A stretch of DNA of 64,000 nt from Ailurus styani (GCA_002007465.1 LNAC01000110.1:1039448-1103447), one strand, 5' to 3'. Shown: positions 1-11,939, counted from the first letter of the stretch. Program-made: numbers and translations. The notes: a model not told the origin generated them from the letters alone.

Positions 1-247
1 TTAAAGAAAATTGGGGCTTCTTGTAAACATTCTGGACAGTCCTCACCCTCTTGGAAGGGCTGGAGTCCCCGCTCAGCTTCCAGCTGCTGAATTTTCCTTT
101 CCTTTTCCTCTAAAACGTCTTCCAGCTGGGTGATCTTCTCAGTCTGAAGGGAAACCTGCCTCGACAACTCCATAATCAGGTTAATTTTCCGATCAGCTTC
201 TTCCACAGGCGGGAGACCGCCCCAGGACTCCTCCCGAGAGTTGTCTT
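1..247 (-). CDS. CCDC192: Coding exon (partial) of a coiled-coil protein, candidate CCDC192
   Basis: This exon is open from the acceptor at 248-249 to the window edge. The acceptor has a long pyrimidine tract ending CTCTAG on the minus strand. It codes for about 82 residues: an acidic, Gly/Pro-containing start (EDNSREESWGG, the first codon shared with the preceding exon), then about 40 residues with a clear heptad pattern (hydrophobics near residues 25, 28, 32, 39, 42, 46, 53, 56; core LEEKERKIQQLEAER), then a Pro/Cys-containing tail (DCPECLQEAP). It starts in phase 1, matching the phase-1 end of the exon at 59641-59773. The parallel coiled coil suggests a structural or scaffold protein; no catalytic motif is visible. 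A donor-like site (AGG|GTGAGG, last exon base at 47) could end the exon early, but the reading frame stays open past it. The name CCDC192 rests on recollection of a similar C-terminal coiled-coil protein and is tentative; being an exon is much safer than the name. Confidence 0.72.
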
Positions 248-259
248 CTAGAGAAAAGA

Positions 260-1015
260 AGAAAAAGAAAGTCTGAGCAGTTTTAATTGGATTTCCCAGA
301 ACTCAAAGGGAGGGAAGATGAAAAAGCTTTATTTCTCACGTTCTTAAAAGGGAACACAGATGTTGCGTCATCCGGTCAGATAGACTGAGAATGGAATCTG
401 GATCCGGTGAGGGAAAAGTTTCTGGGTGCTCATGAAAAAAGAACTTGGAAGCCTCCAGAGAGGGAGAAGGATCGGTTTTTGCCAACTCTTTTTTGTACAT
501 GTTGAACTTTTAATTAACCATGGGAATGAGCACTCCTTGAAAATCCAATCTATAAACAATAGCCATCCCAAGTTTCACTGTGCCCTTTTGCCTAAGAACC
601 GTTTGCAAGAGCAACCATCGAGTAGAGATATACTTTAAAATGAATTTTAACTCAGGGGGAAAAAAAAGTTGTTATTGCCCCTTCTGGTGGATGTGATGAG
701 AAAAGACTAGTTCCTTAACCCAAGTCAGCTTTACATTCTTTGACCTTTTTGACCTTTGACCTCTTGGCAGGGTTATCATTTGAGGTGATCCAGGAAAGCT
801 ATTAGCATAGTATCTGCCATAGAGATTCATTTTTTGAGGTCTGAAGCTTTCTCAGCATTCCTTAATAAAAATCACCAGTATCTCCTGGTCAGAAAAGCTC
901 TTCCTTTATAATTTCTGACCCCTCAGATAAGGATAAAAGCCTGAGTAAAGAGGGAGAGGGAGGCTCCAATAAAGAGATAAAGTATTAGTGGCTGGCAGCA
1001 GGGAAACCTAAAAAA

Positions 1016-1047
<32 letters not shown>

Positions 1048-1900
1048 TTCCAGTAGATCATCAAAAAATGTAGCTGCTAAAAGCAAACCTCATCCTACTG
1101 GGGTTTAGCAGGATCACCCTCCTTTACCAGTCTCATCCTGAAATTTCCACCATTAAAATCATGTCTCTACCTAACATAAAGGGAAGACATCAGCTATAAG
1201 TAAGGGGTGTTAATTGCTGGGGTGTCATTGTAGAAATACTGGTGCTAATAACATATGAATGAATGGTACTGACAGCTGATTACTGTGATTAAAGGTCCAG
1301 CATTTACTCAGTCCTCAGTGAACACAAACCCCACAGCTGCACCCGAAGGAAACCTAACTGCAGGTCCAGGAGACAGATGCCTGCTACTATTGTGTGAAGA
1401 TGGGGCTAAAGACTGGGCAGCTTTGCTGTGATGGCCCATGCAGGCAGGGACTCGCCCACTTCTCAGCAAATAAAACTCATTTGCAGGGTTTTTTGTTTAT
1501 CTGTTTGTTTGTTTCTATTCCCCCCAGGGATCCTGGGATGAAAATTTGAACACTGACTTACAGAGGGGTCAGGATGCTTTGGGCTTCCCAAAAGTGATGA
1601 GAGGGAAAATCAGGATGTTCTCTGCTTTCAGCAATTGTACTTAGTGATGTCCTACATTTCAAGAATCCGGGGGGAAGTTTTTGTTCTGAAAATGGGAAAT
1701 TTTAACACTAATATTGAAGGAGAGGGTAGTTTGCCAACCTTTCTTTATAAGCAATGAAAAAAATCTCCGCATCTCAAAGGAGCATGTAGTTTGTTGCCTC
1801 TGCAATAAGCCTGTGCTTTCAGGCCCAGGAGAGTCAGTCCATTTTGCAGGAGGCTTTCATCAGCTGCTGATAAGCCAGGGCCTCCTCAGCTTTTATCTGG
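260..1900. other. Intronic stretch with no recognised feature, A-rich run at 1009-1048
   Basis: Nothing recognisable apart from a simple A-rich tract of the (GAAAA)n kind at about 1009-1048 and a short GTTT run near 1490-1513. Confidence 0.5.
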
Positions 1901-1907
1901 CCAGAGC

Positions 1908-2245
1908 TGTGCTGTCCAATACGGAAGCCACTAGCCACATGTGGCAATAAGCCATTAAGTGTGGCTAGTCTGAAATGAGATGTACCGTGAGTATAAAACA
2001 CACATTTGATGTTGAAGACTTAGTGTGAAAGAAATATGAACTATCTCATTAAATTTTAAAAATTGATTATATATGAAAACAATAATATTTTGGATCTATT
2101 GTGTAGCATAAGATACATTTTAGGACAATATTCACTCCTTCATTTCTCCTGTTTTAAAAATGTGGCTCCTAGAAAATTGACAATTTCATACGGGGCCTGC
2201 CTTGGTGGCTCTCACTTTTCTGTCGGCTGGTGCTGGGCTCGAGTT
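1908..2245 (-). mobile_element. hAT-Charlie-type DNA transposon fossil (MER1-group MITE)
   Basis: The left end (GTGCTGTCCAATACGG, then AGCCACTAGCCACATGTGG) and the internal text (ACTTAGTGTGAAAG, ATCTCATTAA, ATATTTTGGAT) match a well-known short nonautonomous hAT element of mammals, in reverse orientation as I remember the consensus. The right end is diverged (GGCTCTCACTTTTCTGTCGG). It has no coding capacity. The exact subfamily name is not assigned. Confidence 0.7.
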
Positions 2246-2942
2246 TCCATTTGGATAAGCACTCCCTGAAATCCAGGAGGATGGGTTCCTTGTAGGTGCC
2301 TCTAGTTAACACGCATGGTTGTTATTTGGGAGGGAGCACTGTCGACCCTCAACCGTTAGCACACAGGTCATTTTTCTGTTACTCCCAAAGGCGGAGGTGT
2401 GGAAATCTGGGCTTGGGAGGGTGGGCTCTTGTGGGCTGAAGTGAGTTTCTACGGGAGGGGAAAGACAAGACAGAAAGTGGCAACAAGAGGCAGTGAGAAG
2501 GTAGGAAGGAAAGGAACAGCGGGCAGGATAGGGAAGGCGGGGCCTTCGTGAGGCTGGGTGATGGAGAAGGGCCTCGGGAACCTCCCTCCTTCTTGTGTCG
2601 GCTTGTCCTCTTTCTCCGTGACCTCTTCTTCCATGCTTTCTTTCTCCAGTTTTTCCTCTCTTTTCAGGAGGAGTTCTTTCCCACCAATTTACACAACTAA
2701 AAAAAGGCGTTTAGTGCCGTTACAGAAGGCGAACTGGTCAAAAGTGTTTGTTTTTTTAAAATAATGCAATATAGGTGCACGACTTTGTTCATCTGATTCT
2801 AGTGATAAAGGAGTAAAAATGCAGCAGGATGGCGTTACCTGGGCAATTGCTCTTACTAGGTCTACATCTTCTGTCTCTGCCCTCCCAGAAGAGAGTAGTC
2901 GAGAGAGAAGGTAAAAAGAGAAGGAGGGAAAGAGAGGCAGGG
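2246..2942. other. Intronic stretch, purine- and GC-richer, no recognised feature
   Basis: The part from 2395 to 2640 is GC-richer and carries overlapping short frames on both strands, but none has a recognisable domain or splice signals. Confidence 0.4.
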
Positions 2943-3300
2943 TGTCTTGGTTAACTCAGGCTGCCCTAACACAATATCAAACCATTGCCTTGGGGGATTA
3001 ACCAACAGAGATTTATTTTCTCACAGTTCTGGAGGCTGATAGTTTGAGATCCAGGCACAAAGATAGTTGGGTTCTGGCGAGAATTCTGCCCGGTTTGCAG
3101 AGAGCAACCTTCCCACCGTGTCCTCATGTGGCACACAGACCACAGCTCTTCAATGTTTTCTTCTAGGTGCTTGCATCTCATGACCTGACCCTTATGACTT
3201 CATTGAAACTTAATCACTCCCAAAGGCACTATCTTCAAATGCTATCATTTTGGGGTTAGGGCTTCAACATCTGAATTTTCGTTGCTCCTCAAGGAGGGAG
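2943..3300 (-). mobile_element. MLT1-class ERVL-MaLR LTR fossil
   Basis: The text matches the reverse complement of an MLT1-type LTR: the LTR 3' end reads AACTCAGGCTGCCCTAACAC, followed by AGATTTATTTTCTCACAGTT (the complement of the LTR's AATAAA region) and CTGGAGGCTG, ending near TTCAACATCTGAATTTT at the LTR 5' end. It is a solo LTR with no internal viral genes. Confidence 0.7.
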
Positions 3301-3645
3301 CAAACCTGATTAGCCGTAGTCAGGGTATGACATCACAATTGCTACCATTGCAGAGGTTTTTACAAGTACATGCTGTTTTTCATGATTTCCCCTCCTTCTG
3401 CTTCAATTTAAAATAGGTGTGAAGCAAGAATGAGAATGATGGCTTAGGGTCATGGCAACAAGGAGACAGGAGAAGGTGGCGGTTGTGCAAGCTTAACAGG
3501 ATTTAGAAAGAAGACAGACAACAGAAGCATTCTTTTGCTCACAGGTGGGGCAGGCGAGGCTCACTTTTCTATGCAGCCTTGAAAGACAAAAGGCCCGGAA
3601 GAAATTGTGACATTTGCCTTTGACTCCTTCCAGCTTCTCATTCTT

Positions 3646-3850
3646 TCTTTTTTTTTTTTTTTTTTAAGATTTTACTTATTTATTTGACAGAGAGAAATGA
3701 CAAGTAGGCAGAGAGGCAGGCAGAGAGAGAGGAGGAAGCAGGTTCCCCGCCAAGCAGGGAGCCCGATGCCGGGCTCGATCCCAGGACCCTGAGATCATGA
3801 CCTGAGCTGAAGGCAGAGGCTTTAACCCACTGAGCTACCCACGCGCCCCC
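3646..3850 (-). mobile_element. CAN-SINE (tRNA-derived, carnivore), young copy
   Basis: A full-length SINE in reverse: poly-T/AAGATTTTACTTATTTATTTGACAG tail side first, tRNA-like head last (GAGCTACCCACGCGCCCCC). A perfect 14-bp target-site duplication AGCTTCTCATTCTT sits at 3632-3645 and 3851-3864, so the insertion boundaries are exact. Confidence 0.93.
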
Positions 3851-3865
3851 AGCTTCTCATTCTTA

Positions 3866-5440
3866 ACAGCATTAAACCCTTCATGCTCTTAGCAAAGTGC
3901 CATATATGAGTTATATCAAAAATACTAGTAACTAAAGAGATAACAGCAGAGGTCATTATAGCTTAGAGATTTAGACTCGGCTTAGAATGTGTATTTGGGG
4001 CCGTCGGACCTCACCGGCACATCACATCTGAACATCCCTGTTAATTAGAGAATTCCATCTGCAGCATCCCTAACTGATGCTTTTCTAAGAAAGTGGCTCT
4101 CAGACCTAAGTGTCCCTCCTGCTCTTCACAGGTCAGCTGCCAATTGTAATCAATGAGTAAAATTTGCCTTTTATCGTCAGTGCGGCTACACATTGTTTGA
4201 GAGATACCCGGTGGGTGGAAAGCCGTGACGGGCAGACTGAAGGAGAGCAGGATACAGCTTGTTGCTAATCAGAGAAAGGACGGTGGCGTAATACTAGGTT
4301 CAGGGACCTAAATCATGTGAAAACATTGCTTCGTGCATCCGGGAAGTTAATAGTTTTGTGTTCTCAGTGATACATTGCTGAAGGGTGACCCAGTGAGTGT
4401 CTGGGAGGCTTTTTTTAGATTTCCTAAACACTTGCTTCTAAAAATGGGTGTTTCCCCTGTTGATCTCTTCACCGATGCCACCACTGGAAAGTGTTCAATG
4501 AACACAGAAATGCTAAGAACCACTGATCTAGTTTCTGCTTCCCACGCGTCTCATGATGGGGAGCACACCTCTCCCCAGGCAGGTTTCCACGGTCATTTAA
4601 AAAAAAATTAATTTATCAGTAATTAGTCACTGGGACCCTGCGCATAGAGAATGAGAGAGATGCGCCCTTGGCTGCCACATTCACAGTTTCACGCCTGGGT
4701 AGGGGAGAGGCAGCCTGAGTTAGGCTCGGAAGGACATTCAGGATTTAGCCTAAACAAACATCTCTGCTGCGCACTACCTCATGAAGGTTTACTTTTCTCT
4801 CTGCTTTTCAAGCTAATGACCAAGGCTGCCAAGCGTTTACTCAATAAGAAAGACTCTTCCCGGTGAGGTGATTAAATACTTTATTTCATCAGAGCCACCC
4901 AGGATTACTGTTTGGCCTAAAAGACTATGTCAGCTTCCTCCTCTGTACAAATGCCCATCACTCTGACTCACCTTCATGTGGTTTTGGAAGCTGTATATAT
5001 TTCTGAGTAACCACAAGGGAGTCCAGTTTCATCTGTTGCCATACTTGGACTTGAAAATTGGCTCATCCTTGTAAATATCGCTCTCTCACTACTTGAATAA
5101 TAAACAAAACTTCAGCAATAACCTTCCTAGATTTTGTCCTTCTCTAGACTTTCACAATTACCATCTGACCATAGTACTTCTCTGAAATAAATGATTCGCT
5201 TATTCTGGGGATTCTTATAGCACAAGTATTTTACATCTTGAAAGTCAGATTAGTCTTACTACTTGAAGTTTTCTCCCTTCAGTGTTTTTATTCATAAGGA
5301 GACCAGCGTCTCTAGTGACAAACGGCCAATTTGGAAGAGTTTTCAATTGCTTTCCATCACTGCTATGAATGCTTAGAATACATTTGAAGTTGGTACATGT
5401 TTGTTGATTTGGAAATAAGAGAAGCACTAAAAGAGCAGAA
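3866..5440. other. Intronic stretch with no confident feature
   Basis: AT-rich sequence. The text near 4440-4530 ends like a hAT-type repeat (GCTAAGAACCACTGATCTAG), but too little is preserved to name it. Nothing else is recognised. Confidence 0.4.
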
Positions 5441-5446
5441 TTAATT

Positions 5447-5655
5447 GGGGTGCCTGTGTGGCTTAGTTGATTGGGCATCTGGATCTTGGTTTCAGCTCAG
5501 ATCAGAATCTTGGGGTCCTGGGATAGAGTGCCGCATTGGGCTCCAAGCTCAGTGGGGAGTCTGCTTGGTGATTCTCTCCACCTCTCCCTCTGCCCCCCAC
5601 TCCTCCATGCTCTCTCTCCCTCTGAAATAAATATGTATTTTTTCAAAAGAAATAG
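5447..5655 (+). mobile_element. CAN-SINE, older diverged copy
   Basis: Head GGGGTGCCTGTGTGGCTTAG, body with GGGGTCCTGGGATAGAG and CAGTGGGGAGTCTGC, pyrimidine stretch and GAAATAAATATG tail. Possible short duplication TTAATTGG at about 5441-5448 and again near 5658-5665. It is more diverged than the young copies. Confidence 0.85.
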
Positions 5656-5665
5656 ATTTAATTGG

Positions 5666-6490
5666 CAAATAAGTTTGCTCAATTAAAAAAGCTGAAATGT
5701 CATTTGATATATGCTTAGAAATTTTCAGTGTGTATCCGAAAACTTCCCACATCTTAGTGATGACCACTGTTACAATAGGATTTTATATTAGCAGAAAAAT
5801 CTAAGGTGCAATGGTAGACTGGAGCAAATATGTATTTTCACCTAGCTACAGTCCAAGAGCTCCACACCTTAGATCCTGAACACATGTGTTTTAGTAAATG
5901 CTTTGGAAGGAATGAAATACTTAGTTGAAAACTACTGATGACATGGGGAAGGGCTCTGGAGAGTGATCAAAGAGCTTATAGAACACTTGATGAAGAAAAA
6001 ACTCAGGGAAAACGAGAACAGAGAGAGAGTGTGTAGGAAGTACTTGTTGCTTCAAGTTTTGGGGGCCTCCCGCAGATGTTGGGCCCGTGCTAGTCCCCAG
6101 AACAAGCACGAGGGGTCTGGCTTATACAGATACCTTGAGGACTTGTACAGTGTTTGAGGACCAGGTAGAATGAAAAACATTCGCCTCCAGCTGCTAGAAT
6201 TACTCTTATGGCTGTAGGATGCTCTCACTGGGAGACACGTCTAGGAACTAAACGGATCGAGGGAACTGCAGATCCCTACCCACCTTCCTTTGTTGACTTG
6301 GAGGCATAAATGCACTGTGATGCCCATGCTTTGTGTTTATTGAAACGGTTCATTCTCTCTTGCCCAGCACACGTACTGTAGTTGAAGGATTGCAATAGCT
6401 TCACGTCTGGTCCTACTGCTTCTGCAACCTGCCCTTTCAGTTTGGTTTCAGCTCTGCACAGAGAGGTCTCCTTAAACTTTCGGCTGGGTC
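5666..6490. other. Intronic stretch with no recognised feature
   Basis: About 820 bp of AT-rich sequence between an old SINE and an L2 element. No reading frame or repeat is recognised. Confidence 0.4.
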
Positions 6491-6494
6491 TTGA

Positions 6495-7038
6495 CAGTCT
6501 TTTGTCTAAAATCTTCCAATGATTTTTCATCTCGTGGAGACTAAAAACCCTCCTTCTAACATACTATGTGATCTGGCCCCCTCTACCTCACAGACACATC
6601 TATTCTTCCTCTCCTTGTTCCTAACAGGCAGGCGTGTTTCTGTCTCAGGGCCTTTACCTTTGCTACTTCTTCTGCCTCTATAAATGTAGCTTTGACGCAT
6701 TCATGGCTAGTTCCCTCGGTTCCTTCAGGTCTCTCCTCTCCAAAGTCACCTTCACACAGTGAAGTCTCCCCCAGCTGTCTTGCCTGCATTTTCGAGGCAG
6801 CCCCCACTGCTAGACAAGTCAGATCCTTGTTCCTTGCTTTGCTTTTTTTCTGAAATGCTATGTCTAACTATTTTATTTTTGTCGTCTTGGAAGTCTCTTC
6901 CTACCCCCACTAGAATGAAAGCGCCACGAGGGCAGAAATCTTTGACAGTTTTGTTCACTACTATGTCTTCCCTACCTAAAGCCATGCCTGGCACATGTCT
7001 TACTTAAGTCATTTGTTAAGTGACTGAATGGATGAAAG
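6495..7038 (+). mobile_element. L2 LINE 3' end, about 540 bp
   Basis: Collinear with the L2 3' region: AATCTTCCAATGATTTTTCAT, TGTGATCTGGCCCC, CTCAGGGCCTTTACCTTTGC, AGGTCTC, CACTAGAATGAAAGC, GAGGGCAGAAATC, GCCATGCCTGGCACAT and a closing TGAATGGATGA. Old and diverged, with no intact frame. Confidence 0.75.
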
Positions 7039-7284
7039 TTAAGTGCATATATGATACAAAACCATGGTTGCAATGCACCAGTCCAAAGGTTTCCATTGGT
7101 GCATTGTTCCCAGATTTCCTTCCAAGGCACATATTTTCTTCACAGAAAGCTTTCCACTACTGCATCTCCACCCCCACCCTCCACCCCGGCCAAGATAATA
7201 AACTGTTGTCATTATACAACATTGCACTTAACATCTGTGAATCTTCTGGATCTGTGACTTAGATTCTATGAGCTATAAAAATGG

Positions 7285-7440
7285 TTCTCCACATTGGCAC
7301 CTGGGGAGTTTCATCAGTATGGAGAATTCAGGGTCTCACTGCTGAAAGTCTGCTTGAGTGAATCTAGGAGGGTGTCTGGAAATCTATAGTTTTACAGAGT
7401 GCCCTAGGTGCTTCTGATGATTGGCCAGGTTTTGGCAGTT
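7285..7440 (+). mobile_element. Possible MER5-type (hAT-Charlie) fragment
   Basis: GGTTCTCCACATTGGCACCTGGGGAGTTT followed by a second half with CTAGGTGCTTCTGATGATTGG resembles the MER5 pattern. Divergence is high, so the call is weak. Confidence 0.4.
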
Positions 7441-7444
7441 GAAT

Positions 7445-9600
7445 TTCTGCTGATCTATAATAGGTATGGAGAACTAAATTTCTGGCTAAATCCTAAAAGG
7501 TAGGTTAGAAATCTTCCAGGCGTGCCTCTTCTTGACAAGGCTGCAATATGCATAGCAGAAGAGAGATCACATCTATTATATTCTCAGTGCCTCTCCCTTG
7601 TTACCTGACATGGCTTCGCCTGTGGATATCACCACTGACTGAATGTATCCATGGTCTTCCCCTCCCTCCCTCCACAATTAGCTTAAATCTCGGCAACATC
7701 TTGCCAGCTCTAACTTGGCTGAATCATCTCCAGAATCCAGAGAAAATAATGTGTTTGGAGGTTCGTTTTTGCTTTTGTTTCTGTTTCTCAGAGGATGGGT
7801 GGATCCATTTCCTCACAAGCTAGTCTAGAAAGGAAAAGGGGTCTCTCTCAAAAGAGAGATGATGCCCTGAGGGCAAGCCCAGCTTCCATAGCTGCCAACC
7901 ACCACGTAGGGAGAAAGTGAATCCCCTTCAGCAGATCTGAATCCAGGATTTTCTTTCTGGAGCTTCCAGAAGTCAATTGATCTGTCCCCAGAAGACTGTT
8001 AAGAATATTAAAATAGAAAAAATGTGTGAATACCTTGGTACTAGGTTGGGAGGTGGGGAGATTTGTTTGTATGAAAGACCAAATGAGGACATCTCAAAGA
8101 TGGTGCCACAAAATGAATACAGGCTGGCCCATGATGGGAGAGGGGGGAAGCAACCAGTGGCCAGACACTAGGTGGGGGCCTAGTGCAGTGCTGTGTCCCA
8201 CCTCCTATTTATACCAGTGGAGTAAATTGTTTTACCAGGGAGAGGGCAGGACCATGTAGGTTAATTTAGTCCTGCTCCCTTTCAGGGCAGGGTGCCTCCC
8301 CACCCTCTTCAGGGTCTCAGATCCTATCAGATTGTTCTACAGAAGGAGTTCTTCAGCAAAATTGGGAAACAACACAAACACTGTTAGCATCACAATGCAC
8401 ATGAGTGATGCCTAGAGGAAATCAATCTAAGTCAAAGAAAGGGTTTTTCTGGAATCTCTTTGACCTTTTCCTGTGAGCAGGACCTGAAGTCCCCTCCTAT
8501 AAATCTGGCTCTGTTGAAGAGAAGAGTGGTTCAAGCACAATGACTGATGCCTGACCAGAGGCCTAAAGGTGAAAACCGACTCCAATAGGGGAAAAGGAAA
8601 TTCATAGGAGGGAGATATGTAGGAGACTGTGAGAAAAGAAGAAAAAGAAGAGATGGTAGATGAAGGACTATTTCTATGCTTATCAGCGGTGGAATCAGTA
8701 TGGACTCAGGCAATTGGAGAAATAAGAGTAAAGATGATTTTATATTATTTGGACTGCATGTCGCACTAGAGTGGAACAGCGAAAGTCTCCTGCTTTTCTT
8801 CTTGATGCCCAGGGGTTATATGAGGCCAAGTCTATAGAACGCAGAATACTAATTTAGTTGTTTGAATTAGTTTTCAGTTATTTGTTACATGGCTTTGAGA
8901 ATTTATATGATGCTGTAGCAAGAATAGTACTGGCAGTATTATTCTTTGACAGGGGCAATGAAAATTAATGTTTTTTTAATGGAGAAAGATAGGATAAATA
9001 ATTCTGAATTTTTGTGGATTAGGAATGTGCTTGTATAAAGTATGCAGAAGATTGGGTTTTGTGGAGAAGGGTGCAAGTCATTTTGATTGAGTTGACTTGA
9101 CAGTGCTGTTAACTGACAACAGGACACTTGGATGCAGTCATTCGGAGTGACATTGCAGCCATACCTCACCACATATGGCTTTTTCTCTTCCTTAAGTCTT
9201 ATCCTGTCCCTCAGCTTCTTCTTTTTGCTTAGCCCTGGGATGACAATGATGGCATCACTGAAGTTTGCCAGGCTCCTAGATTCAGTACTAGGTCTCAGCA
9301 CTTCTTGGATGAAGATAAGAAATCTATGCATGAGATGTAATAAATTGCAAAAAATAAAATACTGCAATGACAAAGACTCTTTTCCTAACCAAACTTTATT
9401 TAGGCTCCTCTGAACTCATCCTTAAACCTCATCTTCAAGTACCAGTTGCAGAGAGAAGTCTGCTCAATCACTTTTTGAGAATCCCCACCCTTAATATCTG
9501 ATCTTCCTTCATATCTAATGAAATTCCTAATCTTCTACCACACCCCAGGTGACATCTGGTCACCCTGGCCTGCCTCCCCGCCCCTTACGCATCTCCCACC
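7445..9600. other. Intronic stretch with no recognised feature
   Basis: About 2.1 kb without an identifiable repeat or exon. Two overlapping open frames near 8939-9413 (144 codons minus, 93 codons plus) lack any recognised domain, splice sites or codon signature and are taken as chance. Confidence 0.45.
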
Positions 9601-9611
9601 AACACACTGCA

Positions 9612-9617
9612 TACACA

Positions 9618-9650
<33 letters not shown>
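9612..9650. repeat. (CA)n(CG)n compound microsatellite
   Basis: An alternating purine-pyrimidine tract: about eleven CA/AC units run directly into about seven CG/GC units. Alternating CA and especially CG dinucleotides are the classic Z-DNA-forming sequences. Confidence 0.95.
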
Positions 9651-10087
9651 CCTACTATAAATCCGCACTTTTCCTTGTCATAATGTAGGGTGGAACCACC
9701 CTCTCTTTCCTACTGTTAGCCTGGACACTAATTGCAATCAATAGCCCTCAGTAAAGTCTTCCTCATTGTTTTCCCCAGTGTCACAATCCTTGTTGTTTTT
9801 TCCTTAAAAATAGCAGCTGAAGGATCACACAGAATTTATTTGGAGTGTTGATGTATTTCACCCTAGAATCCTAAAAATGATAAAATCAACAGCTGCTAGT
9901 ACTGTCCGGGTTCAATTTTCACATCCTGCAGAACAGTTCTCCAAGTGGAGAACACTCCTTTTGATAATGGCATTGCTGAGATTGATTACTGAGACTTATA
10001 ATTATGTAAAACATTGAGCAGAGGATGCTCTTCTGGCTCCATCCATAATTTTCAACAAGCTTGTTAGAGTACTTTAAAAATAGGAAG

Positions 10088-10448
10088 GTAGGGTAGGCAA
10101 AATAACGCCCCTCCTGAAAGATGTCCACCAAGTTATCTGGAATAAGGGGCCCCCAAAGATGTCCCTAGACCTGTGAGTATGTTTCTGAAGATGCTACACT
10201 GCTGCCTTTGAAGATGGAGAAAGGAACCACAGGTCAAGCAATGCACGTGGCCTGGAGAAGCTGGAAAAAGCAAAGAAACAGCTTCCACCCTAAAGCTGCT
10301 TTGTGGCAACAAGGAACATTGTTTGTTGATACCTTGATTTTAACCTGGTGACACCTGTTTTAGACTTCCGGTCTCCAGAACTTTAATAAATTTGTGCTGT
10401 TTTAAGCCTCTAAATAATGTGTTAATAGCAGCAATGGGTAACAAATGT
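10088..10448 (+). mobile_element. MLT1-class ERVL-MaLR LTR fossil
   Basis: A forward match to an MLT1-type LTR: GGCCCCCAAAGATGTCC, then GCTGGAAAAAGCAAAGAAAC, ACCTTGATTTTAACC, CTCCAGAACTTTAATAAATT with the LTR polyadenylation signal AATAAA at 10385-10390, then GTGCTGTTTTAAGCC and AATAGCAGCAATGGGTAAC at the 3' end. It is shorter than a full LTR because of internal deletions, and there is no viral coding sequence. Confidence 0.72.
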
Positions 10449-10725
10449 AGAAGGGAAAACTCAGGAACATCTGAGTAATGAGGAAAATCTATAGGATTCC
10501 CCGAAAGCTCATTTAGGTGCAAAGTCACCAATGGACTTGGAATTCAGCTAGAGGCAACTAGAGGTTTCCAAACATCCAGAAAGGTCTGGATTCTAGACCC
10601 TCCTGCATCCTCTGGAATCTCTTGTCTTTGTTATTTTCCATTCCTTGTAAGTGTTAATCTTTGCCTTGACTTCAAGCTGTTAGCATGTAGTTGTCCGATA
10701 CCATCTTAAAAAGGAAATAAAACCT

Positions 10726-10877
10726 GGGATGCCTGGGTGGCTCAGCCGGTGAAGCAGCTGCTTTCCACTGAGGTCATGATCCCAGGGTCTGGGGATTGAG
10801 CCCCACATCCAGCTGTCTGCTCAGCACGGAGACTGCTTCTCCCTCTGCTTGCTATTCTGCCTGCTTGTGCTCTCTCT

Positions 10878-10913
<36 letters not shown>

Positions 10914-10945
10914 GTAAATAAATAAATAAATCTTTAAAAAGTGGG
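10726..10945 (+). mobile_element. CAN-SINE with expanded CT tract
   Basis: Head GGGATGCCTGGGTGGCTCAG, body GGTCATGATCCCAGGGTC, a (CT)n expansion at about 10867-10913 and a GTAAATAAATAAATAAATC tail. Near-matching flanks GGAAATAAAACC (before) and GGAATAAAACC (after) look like the target-site duplication. Confidence 0.92.
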
Positions 10946-11099
10946 AGGGAATAAAACCCTTTTACTACTTAATGCCCCTTCAGCTATTGCTCTATAACTG
11001 TTCTCCCCTTTACTATCAGATCTCTTGGAAGAGCTGCTTGTACTCTGATTCCCTTTCTTCTTTTGAACGCAGTGCACTCTAGCTTTTGTTTTCCATTAC

Positions 11100-11735
11100 A
11101 TTATTCAGCTTCACCTTGCTGAACTTACTGATGTCACTAAATCCACTGGATTTAATGTTCATCTTGTAGGGCCTCTGAACATTTGTGGTTATTGACAGCC
11201 TCCCGTAAGACACTCTTTCCCTGACTTCTGTAACATGACACTCTTTTCCTCCAAACTTTCTGACTACTCCTTTGGTCTCATTTTGTGGGATCCTCCTCAG
11301 TATAATTACTGCATGGAGAGCCTTACACTCCTGGTCTTAAGCTTTCTTCTTTCTATGGGTCTTTTCTGTGGCGGGTTGCAATCTATTTGTGTGAATGATC
11401 TCTCTAGGTGAGATCTGAGCCCTGGACCTGGGACCCCCTCCTTTGAGATTCTCATGAACATCTCAGATACAGTATGTACTGAACTGAACTCATTATCTAA
11501 CCTCCAAAACTGATTTCCTTTCAGTATTCCCTAGCTGAGTAAAGTGGCTTCGCCATGCCTCTCCTTGCTAAAGTCAGAAAGCTGAGCATTAGTTTAGATT
11601 TCTCCCTTACTCTCATGGTCTTCCATCTCTCTTGTCCTTAGATTCAAATATCTAAATAACTCTTAACTTTGTCTAATTGTCGCCATACCCACTGGATCAG
11701 GCTATGTATTCCTGTAACATCTTTCAACTTGTAAT
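11100..11735 (+). mobile_element. L2 LINE reverse-transcriptase region fossil
   Basis: Diverged but collinear with the L2 ORF2 end: TGACACTCTTTTCCTCC, CTGACTACTCCTTTGGTCTC, GGGATCCTCCTC, GAACATCTCAGATACAGTATG, GAACTGAACTCATTATCTAAC, ATTTCTCCCTTACTCTCATG, AACTCTTAACTTTGTCTAA. Many stops; a dead element followed directly by an L1 end. Confidence 0.6.
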
Positions 11736-11742
11736 TCTCATT

Positions 11743-11939
11743 CAAAAACCATAAGAGACTTCTAATCTCATAAAACAAACTGAGGGTTACTGGGGGGTGG
11801 GAGGGTAGGGATAGGGTGGATGGGTTATGGACATTGGGGAGGTTTTGTGCTTTGGTGAATGCTGTGAAAGATGTAAGCCTGATGATTCACAGACCTGTAC
11901 CCCTTGGGCAAATAATAAAAATAAAATTAAAAAAAAATT
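11743..11939 (+). mobile_element. L1 3' end (carnivore L1), 5'-truncated
   Basis: AACCATAAGAGACTTCTAATC, AAACTGAGGGTTACTGGGG, GGTGAATGCTGTGAAAGATG, then CAAATAATAAAAATAAAATT and a poly-A tail. This is the standard carnivore L1 3' end, about 200 bp long. Confidence 0.85.

Noticed and set aside
8939..9413. 144-codon minus frame and 93-codon plus frame overlapping
   Set aside because: No recognised domain, no splice signals that would fit an exon, and simple low-complexity segments (runs of K or F/S); taken as chance.
10867..10913. (CT)n tract as an independent regulatory microsatellite
   Set aside because: It is the pyrimidine stretch internal to a CAN-SINE.
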